Below, piece after piece: positions 54,534-61,344 of a DNA stretch of 64,000 nt; positions within the stretch are counted from its first letter, which is position 1, and the number at the start of each line of letters is the position of its first letter. Under the pieces are notes generated by a model. It saw nothing but the letters and a program-made list of their open reading frames with translations, made no database searches and was not told the origin of the DNA. The translations under genes and the position numbers were made by a program. The stretch is from JAGQOZ01 sp041399205 (GTDB lineage: Bacteria; Planctomycetota; Planctomycetia; Pirellulales; Pirellulaceae): assembly GCA_041399205.1 (NCBI GenBank), contig JAWKTK010000029.1, positions 44,902-108,901 on the forward strand, in the 5' to 3' direction.

Positions 54534-55065
54534 TGTAGATTCCTCTTGAAACACTTTTTCAACGTTGGGCCAAAATGCAGAACTTATGCCAATTGCTGGT
54601 TTACGTAAATTAGGCTGGAAAACAACAACTTAAACATAATTGTGACGAATTTTTGCGTCAAACAAAACAAACGCTATTGAAAAAAAACAACGCCAAGTTG
54701 CATCGGACCACAGTTACAGCCCCTATGGTTACTACAGCCGAAGCGTCTCGAACCAATCGGGGAGCAACCGCAAAAACTGCTACGACCCGATTTCTGCCGA
54801 AGTTCGCCGAATAAAACAAAGAACTTTTCCTTAATCTTTTGCACCGTCAGGACTACCGGAAATTTCCGATCCTAGAAGCCCTGGATGCCGATCGGCAAGT
54901 GGCTGGCGGAAAGCGTACTTCGGGACCTGCGCCGTCGGGATTGTGTGCGGCGACGGCTCCGAGCGTTTGACAATGGATTGCAATCGTCTGAAACTTCGGC
55001 TACCAAAGTGTCTTAATAGCTTGATGACTTGAGCGCAAAATCACGTTTTGCCCTAAAGGAAACAA
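54534..55065. other. ~530-bp intergenic region between divergent genes
   Basis: Contains the promoters of the exosortase cluster (minus) and of the PQQ-like gene (plus). A-rich stretches lie at 54610-54690. A short hairpin GCCGTCG...CGACGGC sits at 54929-54955, and a TTGACA hexamer at 54967-54972 lacks a clear -10 partner. No gene is supported. Confidence 0.45.
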
Positions 55066-56421
55066 ATGCTCGGCAGAACCATCTTGACCATCGTTTTGTT
55101 GTCTTCCGCGTGGACGTGCGAATTCGTCTTGGCGGAAACTTCGTCCGTGACTTCTTGGCCTGCTTTGCGAGGTCCCGATGCGACCGGCGTGGCGGCCGAT
55201 CATCCACGGCTGCCGAATCAGTGGTCCGCCGAATCGAACGTGGCGTGGAAGACCGATGTAGATGGACGAGGTTGGTCGTCGCCCATTGTCTGGCAGGACC
55301 AAGTCTTTCTAACCACGGCCATCAACAGCGGCGAAGCGGAAGCACCTAAGAAGGGCTTGTACTTTGGCGGCGATCGCAATGAACCTCCTCAATCAGAACA
55401 CATTTGGAAGCTAATCTGCCTGGATTTACAAACAGGCGAACTGCGTTGGCAGCGAATTCTGCATCAAGGAATTCCTGCCACGCCTATGCACATCAAGAAT
55501 TCCTACGCATCGGAAACGCCCGTCACCGACGGACAGCACGTCTTTGCCTATATGGGAAACGTGGGTTTGTACTGTTATTCACTAGAAGGAGAATTGGTCT
55601 GGAAAAAGACCATGCCACCGAAACCCATCAGCCATGATTGGGGCACCGCTGCATCGCCCGTACTACATGAAAATCGATTGTATGTGGTCAGCGATACGGA
55701 AGAAGATTCAACGCTGACCGCCTACGACACCCAGACCGGCAATCAGGTTTGGCAAGTACTCCGAGACGAAGGAAGCAACTGGGCGACGCCCTATGTTTGG
55801 CAGAATTCGCTGCGCACAGAAATCGTCACACCTGGTTCGGATCGAATTCGATCGTATGACTTGGACGGCAATCTGCTGTACGAACTCGGCGGTGCTTCGT
55901 CCATCACCATCGCCACGCCGTACAGCCAATTCGGTTTGTTGTACGTTACCAGCGGCTACGTGTTGGACAAGAAAAAGCCGATCTTTGCCATTCGCCCCGG
56001 TGGATCGGGTGACATTTCCTTGTCCGCCGAAGAAACGTCCAACGCGTCCATCGCTTGGTGCCAGCCCAAGGCTGCACCTTACAATCCTACCACCATCGTC
56101 TACGGTGACTATTTGTATTGTCTGTACGACCAAGGTTTTCTGGCCTGCTACAACGCCAAAACGGGTGAAGAAGTTTATTCGAAACAGCGGCTGCCCAACG
56201 GCCGAGCGTTCACCAGTTCGCCCTGGGCTTATGACGGAAAAATTTTTTGTGTGAACGAAGATGGCGTGACGTTTGTCATTCAAGCTGGTCCCGAATTCCA
56301 GTTGCTGCATACCAATGCCTTGGCCGAAGACGACATGTGCATGGCCACTCCGGCCATCGCCGACGGCAAACTTCTAATTCGCTCCGCAGAACGGATTTAT
56401 TGTCTCACTCAACAGCCGTAA
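55066..56421 (+). CDS. secreted PQQ-like beta-propeller protein
   Basis: 451 residues; AAAGGA precedes the ATG at 55066. Signal peptide MLGRTILTIVLLSSAWTCEF cleaved near VLA. The mature part begins with SWPALRGPDATGVAADHPRL, the usual entry of planctomycete outer-membrane-biogenesis (BamB)-like propellers, followed by seven or eight blades: LICLDLQTGELRWQRIL, YCYSLEGELVWKKTM, LTAYDTQTGNQVWQV, LACYNAKTGEEVYSKQR. No catalytic residues of quinoprotein dehydrogenases stand out. Probably a binding or scaffold protein; a lone gene with its own terminator. Confidence 0.88.
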   Translation: MLGRTILTIVLLSSAWTCEFVLAETSSVTSWPALRGPDATGVAADHPRLPNQWSAESNVAWKTDVDGRGWSSPIVWQDQVFLTTAINSGEAEAPKKGLYFGGDRNEPPQSEHIWKLICLDLQTGELRWQRILHQGIPATPMHIKNSYASETPVTDGQHVFAYMGNVGLYCYSLEGELVWKKTMPPKPISHDWGTAASPVLHENRLYVVSDTEEDSTLTAYDTQTGNQVWQVLRDEGSNWATPYVWQNSLRTEIVTPGSDRIRSYDLDGNLLYELGGASSITIATPYSQFGLLYVTSGYVLDKKKPIFAIRPGGSGDISLSAEETSNASIAWCQPKAAPYNPTTIVYGDYLYCLYDQGFLACYNAKTGEEVYSKQRLPNGRAFTSSPWAYDGKIFCVNEDGVTFVIQAGPEFQLLHTNALAEDDMCMATPAIADGKLLIRSAERIYCLTQQP

Positions 56422-56467
56422 TGCCAAATCACGGCGATCCCCAGACGTCGTCCATTGATCATTTGAC

Positions 56468-56545
56468 GGTAGTGGATGAGGTGACGAATCCTCTTCCTGC
56501 TACAGCGGCTCGTCACCTCGGCCACTACCGGGAAAAGTAGTTTTC
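56468..56545 (+). terminator. long hairpin built from the dispersed GAGGTGACGA repeat
   Basis: GGTAGTGGATGAGGTGACGA (56468-56487) is nearly complementary to TCGTCACCTCGGCCACTACC (56510-56529), followed by GGGAAAAGTAGTTTTCTTG. A third, partial inverted copy lies at 56548-56578. The arms match the 33-bp repeat unit at 1251-1517. It lies 46 bases past the PQQ-like gene and probably ends its transcript. Confidence 0.7.
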
Positions 56546-56586
56546 TTGGGACTCGTCACTCTGGTTCACTACCTCGACAGGCCGAA

Positions 56587-57324
56587 TTACCTTGGCTGAC
56601 TTGCGTCGGCAAAGCGAGGTTGTTGTGGCATGGATTGCGTTTCGACGCCCGGGACCACTCGACCTGCAATCCGAATTTGACCATCTTCGATTTCAATCAC
56701 TTCGATGACCACGTCGGAACGAACATCGTCCAAATTCGTCGGCAGTTTTACCAGCGCCACGGGCGAATCTTCTTGTTGCGTCCACAGGACGGACAAGTTG
56801 GCCTCTTCGGCTCGAGCTGTAATCTGATCGAAGAAGCGTTTCAGTGGGACGGGCAACGCGCCGGCTCGCGCCTTCACAATGCGAATCGCAAATTCGTTGG
56901 TCGTGTCGGTGAGGAACGAATCCAGTTCTAACGAAAAGACCGTACTGAATTTGGGCGAAGTATATCGACACGCGACTTTGGCCAAACCGTCTTCAATAGC
57001 GACACGAGGTTCGCTGACGCCGGTCGGCAACAATTGGGGAAACTTCTGTTCCAAATCGGCGGCCAACCACGCGTTGATTTGTTCGCTGGTGAAAATGACT
57101 TCCCAAGTTTCTTGTGTTTGGATTTCGGACTGCAAGTCTAAGACTTCTTGTTCCAATTGGTCCGCTGCCTCGGCCAATTCCTCGGCTGGCATCTGCTGAG
57201 TCAAAGCCTGTTCATAGAATTCAGGAACTCGTCTTGATGCCGTCCACAAGACCGCACTCGCCACCGCCAACAGCAAAATCACAAACGCGATGCCTTGGGC
57301 GGCAATGATCAGGGATCGAGACAT
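56587..57324 (-). CDS. membrane-anchored protein of unknown function
   Basis: 245 residues from the ATG at 57324 (MSRSLIIAAQGIAFVILLLA), preceded by GGGAG; a longer in-frame start at 57390 adds a non-hydrophobic extension. One N-terminal membrane helix, a coiled-coil segment (ELAEAADQLEQEVLDLQSEI, about residues 45-70), then a soluble domain of alternating strands (INAWLAADLEQKFPQLLPTG; ALPVPLKRFFDQITARAEEA). This resembles lipid-transport-like or DUF-type extracytoplasmic domains, but I cannot name the family. Last gene of the minus-strand group after the BatE-like gene. Confidence 0.65.
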   Translation of the reverse strand: MSRSLIIAAQGIAFVILLLAVASAVLWTASRRVPEFYEQALTQQMPAEELAEAADQLEQEVLDLQSEIQTQETWEVIFTSEQINAWLAADLEQKFPQLLPTGVSEPRVAIEDGLAKVACRYTSPKFSTVFSLELDSFLTDTTNEFAIRIVKARAGALPVPLKRFFDQITARAEEANLSVLWTQQEDSPVALVKLPTNLDDVRSDVVIEVIEIEDGQIRIAGRVVPGVETQSMPQQPRFADASQPR

Positions 57325-57569
57325 ACGACAAACTCCCGGATGATTAGCGCAAGGGACGGCGCCGGTTTTTCCCTCACTTACGTCTGGCACTTACCAAAAA
57401 CGCAACGTCAAAAGCACGCTTTGTCCATGCTGGCGCGGTCCAACTTAATTCTACGCCGAAAACGCGAATTCGCCCAAGATGAATTGGCCTATCAAACGCG
57501 TGTCCCGCCTAGTCGAGCCGTTTTGCGTTCGAACCAGACAGTTGGCCATAGCGTCATTCGCAGGAGAAA

Positions 57570-58412
57570 CTAGGGCACTTCCTGGACAGCCGACGCCGGT
57601 AACCAAGCCGTTTGTTGATCGGCAACTTCGATGCGAACCCAGTTGTCTCGCCGTTCCAAAATCGCAACCTCAGTGCCGCTGGGTAGCGTTTCTGCAAACC
57701 GTGCGGTTGAGGTGAGACTGTCTGCGGAACGAGCGACCGATTCGCGAATCATTACCACACCTTCCGGACGCGATGCGGGCCAATGCACGGCCCAACCGGA
57801 AACAAACAGCACGATCCACACAATGGCCGGGACAATAGCCAACATGCGGAGCAGCGGTTGTGACCAACGAAACGAGGCGGCCACCAACAACGCCGTTACC
57901 AAGAACATCAGCGCGCTGATCAGTTGTAACGTGGCGGGCGAAAAGCTGTACTGCCAAAACAAGATGGTACGCAACAACTGGTTGGATGGCTCGTATTGCA
58001 GCCATTTGGGCATTAATGATCGAACGTAATTCAAGTTCGCTTGGGCTTGTTGATGAGCAGGTTCCAAAGACAAGGCGTGTCGATACGCCACCACCGCTTG
58101 ACCGAAGTCTTCCGCTTGCAACGCGGCATTTCCCAAGTTGACCCACAAGGCCGGCGATCGATCCACCTCGGCCGTCGCTTGTTGAAAGAGCGATTCGGCA
58201 ATCTGAAACTGTTGCAAGCGAACCGATCGATCTTGCGAATCCATGCCTGCTTGATACGCGTCAACCGCTCGTTGAATTAATGCGTCCGCAGGCGCGGTGC
58301 TTGCCGCATCGCTGACAGTTCCCAGCAACACGGCTATCAACAGAGCGAAAAGCCAGCGCCAAAGCGCGTCTGTGCCGTGGCGAATGGGCCTGCAATGATT
58401 TTGTCTGATCAT
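57570..58412 (-). CDS. BatE-like protein: TPR repeats, membrane helices, SH3-like end
   Basis: 280 residues. Signal/anchor helix LWRWLFALLIAVLLGTVSDA. TPR-like repeats (about residues 45-130: ALWVNLGNAALQAEDFGQAV, AYRHALSLEPAHQQAQANLN). Two membrane helices (about residues 160-185, 190-212). C-terminal bacterial SH3-like domain (SGTEVAILERRDNWVRIEVA, TAWLPASAVQEVP). This layout matches BatE/Aerotolerance-type proteins that accompany BatD. Its start overlaps the stop of the preceding reading frame by four bases (ATGA), confirming the operon. Confidence 0.8.
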   Translation of the reverse strand: MIRQNHCRPIRHGTDALWRWLFALLIAVLLGTVSDAASTAPADALIQRAVDAYQAGMDSQDRSVRLQQFQIAESLFQQATAEVDRSPALWVNLGNAALQAEDFGQAVVAYRHALSLEPAHQQAQANLNYVRSLMPKWLQYEPSNQLLRTILFWQYSFSPATLQLISALMFLVTALLVAASFRWSQPLLRMLAIVPAIVWIVLFVSGWAVHWPASRPEGVVMIRESVARSADSLTSTARFAETLPSGTEVAILERRDNWVRIEVADQQTAWLPASAVQEVP

Positions 58413-58768
58413 GAGTGTTTCTTCTGAGTTTGATTCACAAAATCGATCACTCGTGCAGCCAACTTTGTCTCTAGTGGTCCGCTGGTAGAACGCGGGTCGT
58501 AGGCAATGTCGTCCAGGCGGCGCATCAATTCGGACAATTCGCTTCGATCCGTCTCCAACACATCGGGTTGCATGCTTCGCAAAACATGGGCCATTTCTTT
58601 GGCGGCCGTTTGCGCGGACTTGCTGGTCGCCGCTTCGATCTGCCGCTTCACATGTTTGAATCGTTCGCGACGTTCATGCACGTCGGTAGGGATCTGACGC
58701 CGTCGCTGATCCAGTACGGTAAATGCCAACGCGGCTAAGCCACTCAAATAACAAGCGCCCGTAGCCAT
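58409..58768 (-). CDS. BatD C-terminal segment (separate frame)
   Basis: 119 residues as an isolated frame: a membrane helix GACYLSGLAALAFTVLDQRR, then a helical cytoplasmic domain (ERRERFKHVKRQIEAATSKS, ... LMRRLDDIAYDPRSTSG). The order helix plus helical domain ending in a D-x-x-x-Y-x-P motif is what normally ends BatD. The frame is open upstream of its ATG (KRFFPHVGARMATG), overlapping the last 25 bases of the batD frame. Either batD has suffered a frame change near 58800, or the domain is now made as a separate protein by an overlapping start. Confidence 0.6.
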   Translation of the reverse strand: MATGACYLSGLAALAFTVLDQRRRQIPTDVHERRERFKHVKRQIEAATSKSAQTAAKEMAHVLRSMQPDVLETDRSELSELMRRLDDIAYDPRSTSGPLETKLAARVIDFVNQTQKKHS

Positions 58769-60222
58769 GCGCGCGCCAACATGTGGGAAGAACCGCTTAA
58801 CAGTCGCTTGGTATTCAACACAATGGCAAGGTCCGCGCCTTGGGTTGCACCTTGCGAGCTATTTCGTTCAGGCGAAACTTCCGCCGGCTGCTGGCTTGAC
58901 GTAGTGTCGATTGGCTGCGACGAAACGACGTCGCTGGAGGAAATTACTTGTGCTTCACGGACGGTTAACGAAGTTGGTTCGGATCGAGTAGTCAGGTAGC
59001 GTTCTTGTTGCGGATCGAACCAGGAATACGCGATAGGCGGAATTTGGTCGACCGTCGCATCTTCGACTCGAATCGTCACTTCAAACTCTTTTTGATTGCC
59101 CGTTACTTTACCAGGCACGCCATCCGCAGGAAGCCGAAAGCGATTTGGATCCAAACCGTCGTCTGCGGACAACGGAGGCAAACTCGCTTCATTCAAATTA
59201 CCGTCGCCCTGCAGCGTCACTTTCAGCTTGATGGGATCGCCTTGCCGCACGATCGTGCTGCCTTGGACGTCCACATTTAATCGAAAACCGGTCCCGACGG
59301 CTCCGGCAAAACTAGCGGGTTGGCCCTGCGCCGGTAGGGCTTTGATGCGGATTCTTAGTGGTTGGCCCGAAGCCTGCATGGGCGCGGTCTTGGCGGGAAT
59401 TAGCCCGTCAAAGAAGTCTCGTTTCCAGCCGGTCACTTTTTGGATGTTGGCCGAAACGGGCTGTAGATTGTATTCGCCCGGTTGGTCTGCAATCAGCGTG
59501 CGGCGAACCGTGGCCATGACATATTCTTTGCCGCCGATCGTTTCCTTTGTGACCGTGTAGGGCAGGCGTACTTCGCCATCGGCCGTCATGAACGTCAGTG
59601 TTTGTTGGTTTCGCGCGGCGGGTTGATCTTGCCAAGTGAACTGATTGAACAATTCGCCTCGAATCGTCAATTCACTGACCGAACGCACGTCGTCTGCATA
59701 ACCCCATTGAATCTCCACCGGAACTCGCTGGCCCACGTAGAAAGTCTGATCGGGAATGTTGACGCGAACCAACATGTCGTCATCTTGGTCCACCTCTTGA
59801 AACTGATAGGTGACCGATTCGGTCTGAATGGTGGTACCGCCCTGTTTGACTTCAAACGGACCAATTTCGAATTTGCCAACTTGCGACGCGACGACTTCGT
59901 ACCGAAAGACAAACGTCACTTCTTTGCTGCGCCGCACTGAACCATTGATAATGGTCACACTAGAAGAAATTCGCGGACTCACCGATCGCAGGCGAACCGT
60001 AACGCCGTCCGGAACGTCCGACAACAATTCGCTAGATGGCTGCGGATCTTCTTCAAAGTCCTTGGCCGTCAGTTGCAGGATGACGCCTTGGCCTACAAAA
60101 TACGGGCCTCGTTCCGTGGCCACTTCTACATCTTGAGAATGGGCGACGTGCGCGCTGCACAGGATCAGCGTCGCGACCAGTGTTGCCAGCACGGTGGAGT
60201 CGTACCAACGCAATGCTTTCAT
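58744..60222 (-). CDS. batD: BatD-like protein (N-terminal and middle part)
   Basis: Envelope protein of the Bat (Bacteroides aerotolerance) type, 492 residues as read. The start at 60222 (MKALRWYDSTVLATLVATLI) gives a signal peptide cleaved near HVAHSQ; an in-frame start at 60336 adds a poor N-terminus. BatD immunoglobulin-like blocks: DVEVATERGPYFVGQGVILQ, VTFVFRYEVVASQVGKFEIG, VGQRVPVEIQWGY, VATVRRTLIADQPGEYNL. The end (SGSSHMLARAWLRALVI) is not the expected membrane helix; that helix is in the overlapping downstream frame. MoxR and BatA/B are not in this window. Confidence 0.8.
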   Translation of the reverse strand: MKALRWYDSTVLATLVATLILCSAHVAHSQDVEVATERGPYFVGQGVILQLTAKDFEEDPQPSSELLSDVPDGVTVRLRSVSPRISSSVTIINGSVRRSKEVTFVFRYEVVASQVGKFEIGPFEVKQGGTTIQTESVTYQFQEVDQDDDMLVRVNIPDQTFYVGQRVPVEIQWGYADDVRSVSELTIRGELFNQFTWQDQPAARNQQTLTFMTADGEVRLPYTVTKETIGGKEYVMATVRRTLIADQPGEYNLQPVSANIQKVTGWKRDFFDGLIPAKTAPMQASGQPLRIRIKALPAQGQPASFAGAVGTGFRLNVDVQGSTIVRQGDPIKLKVTLQGDGNLNEASLPPLSADDGLDPNRFRLPADGVPGKVTGNQKEFEVTIRVEDATVDQIPPIAYSWFDPQQERYLTTRSEPTSLTVREAQVISSSDVVSSQPIDTTSSQQPAEVSPERNSSQGATQGADLAIVLNTKRLLSGSSHMLARAWLRALVI

Positions 60223-60578
60223 GATTCTGGGTGATGGCAGATACGGTATCACAAAATACGTTCCTTGTATCACTACGTTGAATCGCGGTTCCGGTTCGGT
60301 TGCGAATGCGAATGCGAGCTGTGTGCCGACTGCCAAAACAGAAACGCTTTGTACTGCACGAATCAGTACAAAGCGTGTGGTTGGTCAAGTGACTGTGCGT
60401 CGCGGCCATGGCATCGCTGGCGGCAGGCCGCATTGCCTTGTCCACGACCTGTTCTCGTTGGCAGGTATCATTCGGCTACGATGTACTTGTAGGCGCGATG
60501 GTACGAACCGTGTAACCAAGCGAAGTTCGCCTATCTGGAAGTTCGCCTATCTGGAAGTTCGCCTATCTGGAAGTTCGC
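60223..60578. other. ~355-bp spacer between infC and batD
   Basis: Contains the 16-bp repeat array at the infC stop and a strong hairpin (both listed). Notably rpmI and rplT, which usually follow infC, are absent. A GCGAAT triplet duplication occurs near 60302. No gene is supported. Confidence 0.6.
60341..60376 (-). terminator. terminator of the thrS-infC transcript
   Basis: ACGCTTTGTACTG (60344-60356) and CAGTACAAAGCGT (60364-60376) form a perfect 13-bp stem with a seven-base loop; on the minus strand it is followed by TTCTGTTTT. Confidence 0.8.
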
Positions 60579-60585
60579 CTATCTG
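60522..60585. repeat. 16-bp tandem repeat, 4 copies, overlapping the infC stop
   Basis: GAAGTTCGCCTATCTG repeated four times without change (starts at 60522, 60538, 60554, 60570). The infC stop codon (60579-60581) lies inside the last copy, so the array is a 3'-UTR expansion whose first unit begins in coding sequence. Confidence 0.9.
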
Positions 60586-61082
60586 GGTGCCACTGTGCAA
60601 ACGATTCGTCGGCCTTGTTGGGAAGGTGGAATTTCTACCTTGCCAATTTCCTGCAGTCCTTCAATGACCTTGGCAATCACGCGGTGGCCTTCTTCCACAT
60701 GCACGATTTCTCGGCCACGAAACACTACGGAAACCTGTACCTTATCTTTGGCTTTCAAGAACGAAGCCGCCTGCTTGACCTTAAAGTCAATGTCATGCTG
60801 CCCCGTTTTGGGACGCAAGCGAATTTCCTTCGTCTTGGTATGGTGGGTCTTGCCACCGCCTTGCTTTTTGTTTTGCTGATACTTGAACTTGCCGTAGTCC
60901 ATGATGCGGCAAACAGGAGGCTTTTCGTTCGGAGCAACCTCGACTAAGTCCAAGCCTGCATCATTGGCCTGACGTAACGCGTCGTCGGTGGAGATAATGC
61001 CTAGCTGTTCGCCGTCATGGGAAACAACACGGATAGGAGAGACTCGGATCTGTTCATTGATCCTCACGTTCTTGCGATCGAT
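60579..61082 (-). CDS. infC: translation initiation factor IF-3, probable AUC start
   Basis: Binds the 30S subunit and controls start-codon fidelity. From GTG (61067) the frame gives 162 residues (RINEQIRVSPIRVVSHDGEQ...). A better start is the in-frame ATC at 61082: GAAAGGG lies seven bases upstream, ideal spacing, whereas the GTG is 22 bases away. The extra residues (IDRKN) precede the conserved RINEQIR. N-domain: GEQLGIISTDDALRQANDAG. Linker and C-domain: CRIMDYGKFKYQQNKKQ, KEIRLRPKTGQHDIDFKVKQ, VFRGREIVHVEEGHRV. Rare AUU/AUC starts are known for infC and allow IF-3 to repress its own translation. Follows thrS. Confidence 0.95.
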   Translation of the reverse strand: MDRKNVRINEQIRVSPIRVVSHDGEQLGIISTDDALRQANDAGLDLVEVAPNEKPPVCRIMDYGKFKYQQNKKQGGGKTHHTKTKEIRLRPKTGQHDIDFKVKQAASFLKAKDKVQVSVVFRGREIVHVEEGHRVIAKVIEGLQEIGKVEIPPSQQGRRIVCTVAPR

Positions 61083-61089
61083 TTTAAAA

Positions 61090-61096
61090 CCCTTTC
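61090..61096 (-). promoter_or_regulatory. ribosome binding site deciding the infC AUC start
   Basis: GAAAGGG (61096-61090 on minus), then TTTTAAA, then ATC. The spacing fits ATC and not the GTG five codons further on. Confidence 0.65.
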
Positions 61097-61151
61097 AAAA
61101 AGACCGGTTTGACATTTGCGAAACGAAAAATCACCGTTTCTACCCAGTAGG

Positions 61152-61181
61152 AGTATCCGTTATGAATTACCCCAGCGTCAA
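61152..61181 (-). promoter_or_regulatory. possible sigma-70-type promoter for infC
   Basis: On minus, TTGACG (61181-61176) and GATACT (61157-61152) are 18 bases apart, with the -10 about 70 bases before the proposed infC start. A modest match. Confidence 0.35.
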
Positions 61182-61344
61182 CTAGTTTATCAGGCCTTTT
61201 CCGCGCGAAAAACAGCGTTTTTGCCACCAAAATCCCCCTTCCGTTCCCTTTGGCCGCCAAAGGCCGCCGCGCCGGGGTCGAAAGTCGACCGGAAAGCGCC
61301 CCTTTCCCGTCCGACGCGTTTGGGGTCATGCTAGCAGCGTTCGA

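Noticed and set aside
55708..56310. 200-codon minus-strand frame
   Set aside because: Antisense shadow of the PQQ-like gene at 55066.
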